Source of the DNA: Flavobacterium sp. UBA807 | GTDB lineage: Bacteria; Bacteroidota; Bacteroidia; Flavobacteriales; Flavobacteriaceae | Assembly: GCA_002296885.1 (NCBI GenBank) | Contig: DBIH01000174.1 | Coordinates: forward strand, 1 to 11,528 | DNA length: 11,528 bases | Direction: 5' to 3' | In this document: positions 1-6,916 of the stretch, one piece after another | Layout: every line of letters begins with the position of its first letter | Numbering within the stretch: position 1 is the stretch's first letter | Notes under the pieces: model-generated | What the model saw: only the letters and a program-made list of their open reading frames with translations | What the model was told of the DNA's origin: nothing | Databases searched by the model: none | Translations under genes and position numbers: made by a program

Positions 1-1046
1 GAATGCCCAAATTCATGCGTAATAACCTGAACAGTCCATGAATAAGTAGGCACTGTGTTGTATGTAAAATTCACATCTGCATAAGCATAATTATTGCTTT
101 CGCAAAGCGTGTTTAAATAGGCAACACCTCCAAGTCCGCCCGGATCTATGCCGACTAACATTCCGGCATCACCATCAAAAACCGGAGTATTACTCGCAAA
201 CGCACTCAAATAAGGGCCCGATGAAGTTGCGATACCTTCGTATGGATCGGCGCTTTCCCAGATAAATATCGATTTCAGACCTACGGTAATACCATCATTA
301 TTATATAATGTCTGCACGTTATTAAAAACTGAAGTCATCCAGTTGGTCGTAGTTGTCGTATTGCTACCATTTTGCTGGAATAAAGTATTGTCTATTTCGA
401 AATAAAAAGCAACACATCTGGTACTGTTAATGCTTCTGTTTCTTATTCCTGTTTTTGGCAAATTTGTACCATCATTTTTGACATGACAGTCAAAATCATT
501 CAGCACTTTCATCTTAGCATCAGAATAAACAATATAATCTAAATGATTATTTGGCTTTTCCAATTTACCAACAACAACATTTCCTAATTCAGAATCCGAA
601 ATAATTCCGTTGAATTCGCCGTTAAAAAAATTGAATGCCGAAACCGAATTGGTTTCTCCTTTTATAATTCCGCGATAATAAACCCCTTTTTCATAAGCAA
701 TGTTTTTATCCCTATTTGTATCCACATGAAAACCTTCGGCAAAAGGATTTACCTTATACAATAGTACTGAAATATCCTGATTTTGATACGGGATTTTCAA
801 CTCGATATAGTCGTATTTGTTGGCTACAATGCTGTTGATTTTTTCAATATTTAAAGTTGCCAAAGTAGCGCCATCAACAACTTTGTTTACATCACTATCA
901 ATAACATTTTGTGTTGGGGACAATACAGAAATTGGAATGAAATCTGCTCTTAATTTTTGCAATTCTGAGACTTTTTCAGCAACTTTATTTTGCGCTATCA
1001 AGTTGGTCAAACAAAATAAAGTTGATAATAGTAGGTTCTTTTTCAT
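1..1046 (-). CDS. Secreted reprolysin-like (M12B-type) zinc metalloprotease, C-terminus cut by window edge
   Basis: The frame is open from an ATG at 1046 to the left edge: 348 codons, with the C-terminus outside the window. It begins with a signal peptide (MKKNLLLSTLFCLTNLIAQ), so the protein is exported. Residues about 20-170 look like a propeptide. A peptidase domain starts near the stretch STRCVAFYFEID and includes NWMTSVFNNVQTLYNN and VPTYSWTVQVITHEFGH. The last five residues in the window, HEFGH (344-348), are the first half of the HExxHxxGxxH zinc motif; E345 would be the catalytic base. The YSWTVQVITHE context is typical of reprolysin-like proteases of Flavobacteriia, which often end in a type IX secretion sorting domain. 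That end cannot be seen here. The substrate is unknown. The gene is preceded by an 83-nt gap from yraN and probably has its own promoter. Family assignment is firm; secretion route is inferred. Confidence 0.9.
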   Translation of the reverse strand, partial: MKKNLLLSTLFCLTNLIAQNKVAEKVSELQKLRADFIPISVLSPTQNVIDSDVNKVVDGATLATLNIEKINSIVANKYDYIELKIPYQNQDISVLLYKVNPFAEGFHVDTNRDKNIAYEKGVYYRGIIKGETNSVSAFNFFNGEFNGIISDSELGNVVVGKLEKPNNHLDYIVYSDAKMKVLNDFDCHVKNDGTNLPKTGIRNRSINSTRCVAFYFEIDNTLFQQNGSNTTTTTNWMTSVFNNVQTLYNNDGITVGLKSIFIWESADPYEGIATSSGPYLSAFASNTPVFDGDAGMLVGIDPGGLGGVAYLNTLCESNNYAYADVNFTYNTVPTYSWTVQVITHEFGH

Positions 1047-1069
1047 AACGTTAATTTGAATTCTTTTTG

Positions 1070-1077
1070 TAAAGTTA
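1070..1077 (-). promoter_or_regulatory. Possible -7 box of the metalloprotease gene
   Basis: On the minus strand this reads TAACTTTA, matching the Bacteroidota -7 consensus TAnnTTTG in all but the last base. It lies 23 nt before the ATG at 1046, which would give a leader of roughly 15-20 nt. A TTG lies 15 nt upstream, closer than the usual spacing, so the call is weak. Confidence 0.3.
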
Positions 1078-1129
1078 TTGAATTTCAGCAAACAACTTAT
1101 TTTTATACCCTTTTTTAGGTTTAGTTTCT

Positions 1130-1489
1130 TCAAAAATGATAAAATGCATCTTCGATATGTTCTATTTTATAGGTTTTGTCTTCCTTATAAATGGCAATGA
1201 TATCAAAACGTAATTCAACATCTAAGTCATTGGAAATCAGATATTCATTTACTGCTTTTATTAGCAACTGGATTTTCTTTGGTTTGACAAAATCCTGTGG
1301 TAAACCAAAGTCAACACTTGAGCGTGTCTTTACCTCAACAACGGCTAATGTATTTTCTTTTTGGGCAATGATATCAATTTCTGCTTTTTGAAATGTCCAG
1401 TTAGTTTCGAGGATATCATAGCCGTTTTTTTGCAGAAATTCCACAGCCAATTCCTCACCAAATTTCCCAAGTTCGTTGTGTTCTGCCAT
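1130..1489 (-). CDS. yraN: YraN family (UPF0102) nuclease-fold protein
   Basis: The product is 119 residues if it starts at the ATG at 1489, the usual length for this family. The family has a restriction-endonuclease-like fold with PD-(D/E)xK-type residues; its biological role is not settled, with DNA processing or repair proposed. Visible motifs are GKFGEELAVEFL near the N-terminus, AEIDIIAQ (E37, D39; the family usually has G before E) and VVEVKTRS (E52, K54). The frame stays open upstream to a TTG at 1510, but the added residues SFRRRA come from a short sequence that looks like a fragment of a dispersed repeat, and the family normally begins M-x(4-6)-LGxxGE. I therefore chose 1489. The gene lies 27 nt downstream of the LD-carboxypeptidase gene on the same strand and is probably co-transcribed with it. 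A functional link between the two is not evident. Confidence 0.9.
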   Translation of the reverse strand: MAEHNELGKFGEELAVEFLQKNGYDILETNWTFQKAEIDIIAQKENTLAVVEVKTRSSVDFGLPQDFVKPKKIQLLIKAVNEYLISNDLDVELRFDIIAIYKEDKTYKIEHIEDAFYHF

Positions 1490-1492
1490 GGC

Positions 1493-1508
1493 CCTTCGTC
1501 GAAATGAC
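1493..1508 (-). repeat. Short repeat fragment between the S66 peptidase gene and yraN
   Basis: The minus strand reads GTCATTTCGACGAAGG. From general knowledge of flavobacterial genomes, this string resembles the end of a common dispersed repeat. The GTCATTTC part is also found at the minus-strand side of the larger element at 2541-2652 in this window. It sits just before the yraN start and is translated only if the TTG upstream start were used. Confidence 0.4.
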
Positions 1509-1516
1509 AAGTTTAA

Positions 1517-2482
1517 TTATTCAAATACTACTTTACTTTCTTTGTCATTCACTTCGATTGAAACCTGTCTTCCAAAAATTAAGGCTCGATTGTCTCTGAT
1601 ATGTCCTGCCGGAAAATTGTAAATGATTGGAATATCCAATCCTTTGACATTGTCTTCAATGATTTCCAAAGCGTTTCTTCCCCACGGGATTTCGTTGTCT
1701 TTCATTTCAGTCATCGCGCCAACGATGATTCCTTTTAATCCCGACAAACATCCGTTGCGTTTTAAATTCATCATCATTCGGTCGACATGATATAAATATT
1801 CATCTAAATCTTCAATAAAAAGAATTTTTCCATTACAATCTACTGCCGATTCAGAGCCTAACAAGCTGTATAAAATCGAGAGATTTCCGCCAACCAATTC
1901 TCCTTTGGCTTTGCCATTATGATTTAGTGCATCGCAATCTAAAGTGTATTCCAGTTTATCATTGAATAAAGCTGCGCATAACGAATTCTTGGCTTCGTCT
2001 GTCGCTCTCGGAATAGCAACCGGCATTGTTGCATGCAAGGATTCAATTCCCATTCGGTTCAAATGGTTATGCAAAACCGTTACATCACTAAAACCGATGA
2101 TCCATTTGGGGTTTTGCCTGAATTTGGTAAAATCTAATTTATCTATGATCTTCACCGTTCCGTAACCGCCACGAACACACCAGATTGCTTTAATGTTTGG
2201 GTTGTCCATTTGCTCCTGAAAATCTGCCGCGCGCTGCTCATCGGTTCCTGCCAATTGATAATAATCCAAACCTATCGTTTTCCCAAGTTTGACATTCAAT
2301 CCCCAGCCTTCGAGCAAATCGATAGTTGGCTTTAGATTATCTTCAATGTTTTTTCTTGCTGTGGAAACAATGGCAACGGTATCGCCTTTTTGTAAATAGG
2401 GTGGTGTTATCATCTTTTTTTGAGAATAAAGATTTAAAAAGAATAAAGGTAAAAGAATACAGAATATATATTTTTTGTTCAT
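1517..2482 (-). CDS. Secreted S66-family LD-carboxypeptidase (LdcA/MccF-like)
   Basis: The product is 321 residues from the ATG at 2482. Family S66 enzymes are serine peptidases that remove the terminal D-alanine from murein tetrapeptides during peptidoglycan recycling; the MccF branch cleaves microcin C-like compounds instead. The signal peptide MNKKYIFCILLPLFFLNLYSQ points to the periplasm, unlike cytoplasmic E. coli LdcA. Family landmarks are GDTVAIVSTA near the N-terminus, WCVRGGYGT, the nucleophile in IIGFSDVT (S132), the catalytic Glu in FIEDLDEYLYHVDRM (E224) and the catalytic His in PAGHIRDNRA (H294). The triad is complete. The frame is open to a TTG at 2503, but that TTG is part of a perfect TAnnTTTG promoter box, so the ATG is the real start. 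Probably co-transcribed with yraN. The exact substrate, murein peptide or other, is inferred from the family. Confidence 0.93.
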   Translation of the reverse strand: MNKKYIFCILLPLFFLNLYSQKKMITPPYLQKGDTVAIVSTARKNIEDNLKPTIDLLEGWGLNVKLGKTIGLDYYQLAGTDEQRAADFQEQMDNPNIKAIWCVRGGYGTVKIIDKLDFTKFRQNPKWIIGFSDVTVLHNHLNRMGIESLHATMPVAIPRATDEAKNSLCAALFNDKLEYTLDCDALNHNGKAKGELVGGNLSILYSLLGSESAVDCNGKILFIEDLDEYLYHVDRMMMNLKRNGCLSGLKGIIVGAMTEMKDNEIPWGRNALEIIEDNVKGLDIPIIYNFPAGHIRDNRALIFGRQVSIEVNDKESKVVFE

Positions 2483-2500
2483 TTTTGAAAATGATATGAG

Positions 2501-2508
2501 CAAATATA
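2501..2508 (-). promoter_or_regulatory. -7 promoter box of the S66 peptidase-yraN unit
   Basis: The minus strand reads TATATTTG, an exact match to TAnnTTTG. It lies 18 nt before the ATG at 2482, giving a very short leader. A TTG lies 23 nt upstream of the box, at the long end of the usual spacing. The box contains the TTG that a gene finder could pick as a start, which argues against that start. Confidence 0.6.
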
Positions 2509-2540
2509 ATCAAATTGTAGTATAAGAAAACCAATGCCTT

Positions 2541-2652
2541 AGCCCAGATTGGAACGGAAATCCTTTTTGGATTGCCCGAAGCGCAGCGTAGGGAAATCAA
2601 TGCAACGCAGTGAAATGACAAAAAGATTGCAGTGTAAAGCTGGAAATAGCTT
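2541..2652. repeat. Dispersed intergenic repeat element, copy 1
   Basis: This stretch begins AGCCCAGATTGGAACGGAAA and continues with TCCTTTTT, a roughly 50-nt insert rich in GCGCAG/CGCAG strings, then AAAAAGATTG and TGGAAATAGCTTC. The left end matches AGCCCCGATTGGAGCGGCAC at 7529-7548 with four differences in 20 bases. The ATCCTTTTT and AAAAAGAT segments are nearly complementary, so the insert would sit in the loop of an imperfect stem. The insert carries two similar halves, GCGCAGCG..GAAAT and ACGCAGTGAAAT. Elements beginning AGCCCCGAT are, from general knowledge, frequent between genes of Flavobacterium. It lies between divergent genes and ends about 20 nt before the metG -7 box. Confidence 0.5.
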
Positions 2653-2669
2653 CAAATAAAAAAGCTATT
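2645..2669. promoter_or_regulatory. Inverted repeat directly before the metG -7 box
   Basis: AATAGCTT (2645-2652) and AAGCTATT (2662-2669) are perfect inverted copies separated by 9 nt. The right arm ends 3 nt before the metG -7 box. Being upstream of the expected transcription start, it would act as DNA, for example as an operator, or as a weak terminator for transcripts entering from the left. The left arm is the end of the repeat element. Confidence 0.35.
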
Positions 2670-2672
2670 GCT

Positions 2673-2680
2673 TATTTTTG
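2673..2680 (+). promoter_or_regulatory. -7 promoter box of metG
   Basis: The sequence TATTTTTG matches TAnnTTTG exactly and lies 22 nt before the metG ATG, implying a leader of about 16 nt. No clear TTG is present at the -33 distance, where the region is instead occupied by the inverted repeat. Confidence 0.55.
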
Positions 2681-2702
2681 CACATTACATACGAATTTTA
2701 TC

Positions 2703-4760
2703 ATGTCAGAAAATCCGAAAAGATATACTATTACCGCTGCTTTGCCTTATACGAACGGCCCAATCCATATTGGTCATTTAGCGGGCGTTTATGTGCCCTC
2801 CGATATTTATGCGCGTTATTTAAGATTGCAGGGAAAAGATGTTGCCTTCATCTGCGGAAGCGATGAACACGGCGTTGCCATTTCGATGAAAGCCAAAAAA
2901 GAGGGCATCACACCGCAACAGGTTATTGATAAATACGACGGCATCATCCGTCAGTCGTTTATAGATTTTGGGATTTCGTTTGATAATTATTCGAGAACAT
3001 CATCTAAAATCCACCACGATACGGCTCAGGAATTTTTCAGGAAGCTATATGATAACAATGATTTTGTTGAAGAAGTTACTGAGCAATTGTATGATGCCAA
3101 AGCCAATCAGTTTCTTGCAGATAGATTCGTTACCGGAACCTGTCCGAGATGTGACAATCCCGAAGCTTATGGTGATCAGTGCGAACGTTGTGGTTCGACT
3201 TTGAATGCTACGGATTTGATTAATCCAAAATCGACAATAACCGGTGAAACTCCGATTTTAAAATCAACCAAACATTGGTTTTTACCATTGGACCGCTATC
3301 AGGATTTTTTGGAAAAGTGGATTCTAAAAGACCACGCTAAAGACTGGAAAGTAAACGTTCTCGGACAGGTAAAATCATGGTTGGACGATGGATTAAAACC
3401 TCGTGCGGTAACGCGCGATTTAGACTGGGGAATTGACGTTCCGATTGAAGGTGCTGAAGGGAAAAAATTATACGTGTGGTTTGATGCACCAATCGGATAC
3501 ATTTCTGCAACCAAAGAATGGGCAACACGAGAAGGAAAAAACTGGGAAGACTATTGGAAAAAAGACGATACTAAATTGGTGCATTTCATCGGAAAAGACA
3601 ATATTGTTTTTCATTGTATTATTTTTCCAGCGATGCTAAAAGCAGAAGGAACTTATATCCTGCCTGATAATGTTCCAGCGAATGAATTCCTGAATTTGGA
3701 AGGAAACAAATTATCGACTTCAAAAAACTGGGCAGTCTGGCTGCATGAATATCTTCAGGATTTCCCTGATAAGCAGGATGTCTTGCGCTATGCTTTGACA
3801 GCGAATGCTCCTGAAACCAAAGACAACGATTTTACTTGGAAAGATTTTCAGGCAAGGAATAATAATGAACTTGCGGCAGTTTTTGGAAATTTCATCAATC
3901 GTGTGGTGGTTTTAACCAATAAATATTATAACGGAATTGTTCCGTCTCCAAACGAACTGACAGAAATTGACGAGCTTACATTAGCCGAATTGAAAGCCTA
4001 TCCTGCTGTGATTTCTTCATCTATTGAACGATACCGTTTCCGCGAAGCACAAGGTGAACTGATGAATGTAGCGCGACTTGGAAATAAATATCTGGCTGAC
4101 GAAGAACCATGGAAAATGGTAAAGACTAATCCTGAAAGAGTGCAGACACAAATGTATGTGGCGCTTCAGATTGCAGCGGCATTGTGTGTTTTGTCTGAGC
4201 CATTTTTGCCGTTTACGGCAAATAAACTTTCAACTATTTTGAATCTTCCAAAATTAGATTGGAGTTCGATTTCTGAAACTTCGGATTTGATTCTGGCCGG
4301 ACATCAGATTGGAGAAGCACAGATTTTATTTGCGCAAATTGAAGACGCTGAAATCCAAAAACAAATAGACAAATTAGAAGCTACCAAAACATCCAATGCC
4401 ATGGAGAATAAAGTGACAGAACCTCAAAAAGCTACAGCAACATTTGAAGATTTCTCAAAACTCGATTTACGTGTTGGAACCATAGTTGAAGCTGAAAAAA
4501 TGCCAAAAGCCAACAAACTTTTAGTGTTGAAAGTAGATACAGGTTTAGATGTAAGAACTATCGTTTCCGGAATTGCTGAACATTTTTCTCCGGAAGAAGT
4601 GATTGGAAAACGTGTTACTGTTTTAATCAATCTGGCACCAAGAGCATTGCGTGGCGTTGAAAGCGAAGGAATGATTTTGATGACTAATAATGCCGAAGGC
4701 AGACTGGTTTTTGTAAATCCGGATGCAGATGGAGTTGATAATGGTGCGTTGATTAGTTAA
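2703..4760 (+). CDS. metG: Methionyl-tRNA synthetase with C-terminal tRNA-binding domain
   Basis: This cytoplasmic class I enzyme charges tRNA-Met with methionine using ATP. At 685 residues it has the usual length for the MetG form that carries a C-terminal Trbp111-like domain. The Rossmann catalytic domain starts with [14 protein letters not shown], with the HIGH signature at 22-25. The zinc-binding knuckle has four cysteines (C147, C150, C160, C163). The second ATP signature is KLSTSKN (336-342), the KMSKS-loop variant common in MetG. The anticodon-binding helical domain follows (about 375-540), then a lysine- and glutamate-rich linker, then the OB-fold tRNA-binding domain from about 580 ([20 protein letters not shown]) to the end, which supports dimerisation and tRNA capture. 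All key elements are present. The ATG at 2703 fits the promoter and the family N-terminus. Divergent from the S66 peptidase gene; a tiny exported-peptide frame follows after 9 nt. Confidence 0.98.
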   Translation: MSENPKRYTITAALPYTNGPIHIGHLAGVYVPSDIYARYLRLQGKDVAFICGSDEHGVAISMKAKKEGITPQQVIDKYDGIIRQSFIDFGISFDNYSRTSSKIHHDTAQEFFRKLYDNNDFVEEVTEQLYDAKANQFLADRFVTGTCPRCDNPEAYGDQCERCGSTLNATDLINPKSTITGETPILKSTKHWFLPLDRYQDFLEKWILKDHAKDWKVNVLGQVKSWLDDGLKPRAVTRDLDWGIDVPIEGAEGKKLYVWFDAPIGYISATKEWATREGKNWEDYWKKDDTKLVHFIGKDNIVFHCIIFPAMLKAEGTYILPDNVPANEFLNLEGNKLSTSKNWAVWLHEYLQDFPDKQDVLRYALTANAPETKDNDFTWKDFQARNNNELAAVFGNFINRVVVLTNKYYNGIVPSPNELTEIDELTLAELKAYPAVISSSIERYRFREAQGELMNVARLGNKYLADEEPWKMVKTNPERVQTQMYVALQIAAALCVLSEPFLPFTANKLSTILNLPKLDWSSISETSDLILAGHQIGEAQILFAQIEDAEIQKQIDKLEATKTSNAMENKVTEPQKATATFEDFSKLDLRVGTIVEAEKMPKANKLLVLKVDTGLDVRTIVSGIAEHFSPEEVIGKRVTVLINLAPRALRGVESEGMILMTNNAEGRLVFVNPDADGVDNGALIS

Positions 4761-4769
4761 TTGTAAAGC

Positions 4770-4898
4770 ATGAAAAAGCATTTCTATTTAATTTTCTTTC
4801 TTATTTACCTGAATTCTTTTGCTCAGGAAATGGTTAAAAGTGTTGATTTTGGGATCAGCAAAAACGCTGCCCAATGTTTGAGTTACAAAATAATATAA
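4770..4898 (+). CDS. Putative 42-residue exported peptide, or remnant of a secreted protein
   Basis: The frame starts at an ATG 9 nt after the metG stop and codes for 42 residues. The first 19, MKKHFYLIFFLIYLNSFAQ, form a textbook flavobacterial signal peptide: two lysines, a hydrophobic core and an A-Q end. The mature part would be only about 23 residues, EMVKSVDFGIS then KNAAQCLSYKII, with one cysteine. I recognise no family. The stop codon is at the base of the rho-independent terminator, so the frame fills the metG 3' end exactly. It may be a genuine small secreted peptide expressed with metG, or the start of a longer secreted protein truncated by a deletion. The signal peptide is clear; that the gene is functional is unproven. 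Confidence 0.45.
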   Translation: MKKHFYLIFFLIYLNSFAQEMVKSVDFGISKNAAQCLSYKII

Positions 4899-4926
4899 AA
4901 CTCCTTCTTTGTGATGGAGTTTTTTT
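4897..4926 (+). terminator. Rho-independent terminator after metG and the small peptide frame
   Basis: AAAACTCC (4897-4904) pairs with GGAGTTTT (4916-4923) around an 11-nt loop, and the T run continues to 4926. The HAD gene begins only 12 nt beyond it, leaving little room for a separate promoter, so read-through or a promoter inside the terminator region is likely. Confidence 0.8.
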
Positions 4927-4938
4927 AATTAAGAAACT

Positions 4939-5631
4939 ATGAATGATTTAAAAGTAATTGCCTTTGATGCTGACGACACCTTATTTGTCAATGAGCCTTA
5001 TTTTCAGGAAACCGAAGAGAAATTTTGTGCTTTGATGAGTAATTATCTGTCGCATCATACCCTGTCGCAGGAATTATTTAAAACCGAAATCAGTAATTTG
5101 GATTTGTATGGTTATGGTATAAAAGGTTACACTCTTTCGATGATTGAAGCTGCAATGAATATCTCAAGCAACACTTTGTCTGTTGAGGTGATTGGCAAAA
5201 TAATAGAACTTGGCAAGGAATTGCTTCAAAAACCTATCGAACTATTGGATGGCGTTGAAGAAACTCTTGAAGCGCTCAAAGGAAAATACAAATTGATTGT
5301 TGCTACCAAAGGCGATTTGAAAGATCAGCAAAGCAAATTACACCGCTCGGGTTTGGGACATTATTTTCATCACATTGAAGTCATGTCGGACAAACAGGAA
5401 GTCAATTATGAAAGGCTTTTGTCGCGTTTGGAGGTTCATCCTAAGGAGTTTTTTATGATTGGGAATTCGTTAAAATCGGATGTGTTGCCGGTTTTAGGAA
5501 TTGGCGGTTATGCCGTTCATGTGCCTTATCACACTACGTGGGAACATGAAAAAATCAATTACAAAGTTGAGCATCCAAATTTTAGAACTGTAGAAAAAAT
5601 ATCTGATGTGTTGGATATTTTATTGAAATAA
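4939..5631 (+). CDS. HAD family hydrolase (phosphatase-like)
   Basis: The product is a 230-residue soluble protein of the haloacid dehalogenase superfamily, probably a phosphatase for a small phosphorylated metabolite. Motif I is VIAFDADDTLF, with nucleophile D10 and acid/base D12. A helical cap lies between about 20 and 95. Motif II is LIVATKGD (T123). A lysine in SDKQEVNYERLL (K152) fits motif III. Motif IV is FFMIGNSLKSDVLP, with D181 as the likely magnesium ligand. All four motifs are present, so activity is expected. The substrate cannot be read from the sequence. It starts just after the metG terminator and ends 2 nt before the CAT-fold gene, so the two are almost certainly co-transcribed and possibly translationally coupled. 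Confidence 0.92.
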   Translation: MNDLKVIAFDADDTLFVNEPYFQETEEKFCALMSNYLSHHTLSQELFKTEISNLDLYGYGIKGYTLSMIEAAMNISSNTLSVEVIGKIIELGKELLQKPIELLDGVEETLEALKGKYKLIVATKGDLKDQQSKLHRSGLGHYFHHIEVMSDKQEVNYERLLSRLEVHPKEFFMIGNSLKSDVLPVLGIGGYAVHVPYHTTWEHEKINYKVEHPNFRTVEKISDVLDILLK

Positions 5632-5633
5632 AA

Positions 5634-6257
5634 ATGAAACGGAAGTTAGACTTAGATACCTGGAAGCGGAAAGAACATTTTCAGTTTTTCAATAAAATGG
5701 AAGAACCTTTTTTTGGCGTCACAGTTCCCATTGATTGTACACTTGCATATGCCAAAGCGAAAGAATTGAATGTTTCTTTTTTTACCTATTATTTACACAA
5801 AACCTTGATTGCAGTTAATTCGATTGAGGCATTCCGTTACCGGATAATTGACAATCAGGTTTATGTTTTTGACCGTATCGATGCCTCTGCTACCATACTT
5901 CGTGAAGATAAAACATTCGGATTTTCATTGATAGAATATGATGAGGATATTAATGAATTTGCTGAAATCACAAAAAAGGAAATCGCCCGGATTCAGCAAA
6001 CAACCGGATTGATTACCCGCGATTTTGAGATAAATTTAATTCATTTTTCCGCGCTTCCGTGGGTCAATTTTACATCCTATTCACACGCCCGTAGCTTTAC
6101 TTTTGCCGATTCCTGCCCGAAAATTTCTTTTGGAAAAATGATGGATACAAACGGAAAGAAAACAATGAATATGGCAATTCATGTGCATCACGCTCTTGTT
6201 GACGGCTATGATGTTGGTTTGTTTTTGGAGTGCTTTGAAAAACTGATGAGTAGTTGA
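5634..6257 (+). CDS. Chloramphenicol acetyltransferase (CAT) family protein
   Basis: The 207-residue product has the length and order of motifs of type A CATs, trimeric enzymes that move an acetyl group from acetyl-CoA to a hydroxyl. It shares DTWKRKEHFQFF with the N-terminal W-x-R-x-EHF of known CATs (R12 matches the structural Arg), then HFSALPWVNFTS (S139 matches the oxyanion Ser region), and near the end HVHHALVDGYD (183-192). The second His of the HH pair, H187 or its neighbour by exact count, is the catalytic base, and D190 is the partner of the Arg. Compared with the CAT signature Q-x-HH-[SA]-x2-DG-[FY]-H, the first Q is H and the last H is D, so the acceptor may not be chloramphenicol. 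Resistance should not be assumed. It forms a two-gene unit with the HAD hydrolase and ends 3 nt before a convergent gene. Confidence 0.88.
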   Translation: MKRKLDLDTWKRKEHFQFFNKMEEPFFGVTVPIDCTLAYAKAKELNVSFFTYYLHKTLIAVNSIEAFRYRIIDNQVYVFDRIDASATILREDKTFGFSLIEYDEDINEFAEITKKEIARIQQTTGLITRDFEINLIHFSALPWVNFTSYSHARSFTFADSCPKISFGKMMDTNGKKTMNMAIHVHHALVDGYDVGLFLECFEKLMSS

Positions 6258-6260
6258 TTC

Positions 6261-6734
6261 TTAGAAAATGTAAGTCCAGTTTATCCCGTCACTTATTACT
6301 ATAACGGTTTTTAGAACTGCATTAAATGGCATTGTCAAAGGTGCTGTTGTTAGTGTACTTGAATCTTTAGCAAATAAGGAACCTCCGAAAGTATAGATTT
6401 TTGCATTAACCGAATTGGAAATGTTTCTTAGGATATAAATTCTTCCGGGTACATTAACTGCATTGGGCAAAATAAATTCATCACTACCTGATGTTGGTGT
6501 TAGTGAAATATAAACTCCGTCAGAAATTGGAGTTGCACTTCCGGACGGGCCGCCATTAAAACTTCCGGAACCGGATACATTGACGTTGGTCAAACCGATT
6601 TCCTTAACATTTAAATTTCCATTGATATCTAACGTACTTAGTGGTGTTGTGGTATTGATTCCAACTTGTGAAAAACAGTAATTTACAGAGCAAATGATTG
6701 CTATTAAAATCAGTAACAATTTTAATTTTTTCAT
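6261..6734 (-). CDS. Small secreted protein with GINTTTP..LDI motif
   Basis: The 157-residue product starts with a signal peptide (hydrophobic run LLLILIAIICSV, likely cleavage after CFSQ). Immediately after it comes VGINTTTPLSTLDINGNL (24-41), a motif very common at the start of secreted Bacteroidota surface proteins that resemble phage tail-fibre or adhesin heads. The middle (50-85) is rich in Gly, Ser and Thr. The C-terminal half (NVPGRIYILRNISN, then LKTVIVISDGINWTYIF) resembles a beta-rich domain seen in other flavobacterial exported proteins. I see no type IX sorting domain and no lipobox. The role is unknown; a cell-surface or structural protein is a guess. It converges on the CAT-fold gene with a 3-nt gap and no obvious terminator between them. 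Confidence 0.85.
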   Translation of the reverse strand: MKKLKLLLILIAIICSVNYCFSQVGINTTTPLSTLDINGNLNVKEIGLTNVNVSGSGSFNGGPSGSATPISDGVYISLTPTSGSDEFILPNAVNVPGRIYILRNISNSVNAKIYTFGGSLFAKDSSTLTTAPLTMPFNAVLKTVIVISDGINWTYIF

Positions 6735-6756
6735 GGTTTTGGTTGGTTTTGACGAT

Positions 6757-6764
6757 TAAATATA
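6757..6764 (-). promoter_or_regulatory. Possible -7 box of the small secreted protein gene
   Basis: The minus strand reads TATATTTA, one base from TAnnTTTG, 22 nt before the ATG at 6734. No convincing -33 TTG is present at the right distance. The 14-bp palindrome lies about 47 nt further upstream. Confidence 0.35.
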
Positions 6765-6810
6765 ACTTAATTATCGAATAAATGTTACTGCCCTTTATGC
6801 AAATTGCCTT

Positions 6811-6824
6811 CGAAAACGTTTTCG
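6811..6824. promoter_or_regulatory. 14-bp perfect palindrome, possible operator
   Basis: CGAAAACGTTTTCG is a perfect even palindrome with a central CG. LacI-family repressors typically bind palindromes with such a centre (AA-x-CG-x-TT type). It is 76 nt upstream of the small secreted protein gene and downstream of the ssb-like terminator, so it most likely concerns the former. Which protein binds it is unknown; no regulator gene lies in the window. Confidence 0.4.
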
Positions 6825-6861
6825 TGTTGACAACTTAACTTATTTTACATCAAATATTTAC

Positions 6862-6895
6862 AAAGAAAAGCGACAAAATAGAAATTTTGCCGCTT
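6862..6895 (-). terminator. Terminator of the ssb-like gene
   Basis: Read on the minus strand, AAGCGGCAAAAT and ATTTTGTCGCTT form a 12-bp stem with one mismatch and a 4-nt loop (6868-6895), followed by TTCTTT. It lies 22 nt after the ssb-like stop codon and matches a rho-independent terminator. Confidence 0.7.
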
Positions 6896-6916
6896 AAAGA
6901 ATAGGAGTTAGATTTT

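Noticed and set aside
817..1059. Open plus-strand frame of 80 codons
   Set aside because: It is antisense to the metalloprotease N-terminus, whose signal peptide and domain residues are clearly coding.
1087..1129. Terminator between yraN and the metalloprotease gene
   Set aside because: Only a 3-bp stem (CCT/AGG around an A run) can be drawn, too weak to report.
2343..2621. Minus-strand frame of 92 codons spanning the peptidase start and the intergenic repeat
   Set aside because: It overlaps the S66 coding region in another frame, crosses the promoter and repeat, and has no recognisable protein features.
3299..3528. Overlapping minus-strand frames inside metG
   Set aside because: metG is intact on the other strand with all motifs; these are antisense by-products.
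3708..3728. KLSTSKN instead of KMSKS in MetG, possible inactivation
   Set aside because: This variant loop is common in functional MetG proteins of the same group, and all other catalytic and zinc residues are present.
5634..6257. Mobile antibiotic-resistance cassette
   Set aside because: No transposase, integrase, terminal repeats or attachment sites flank the CAT-fold gene, and its base composition resembles its neighbours.
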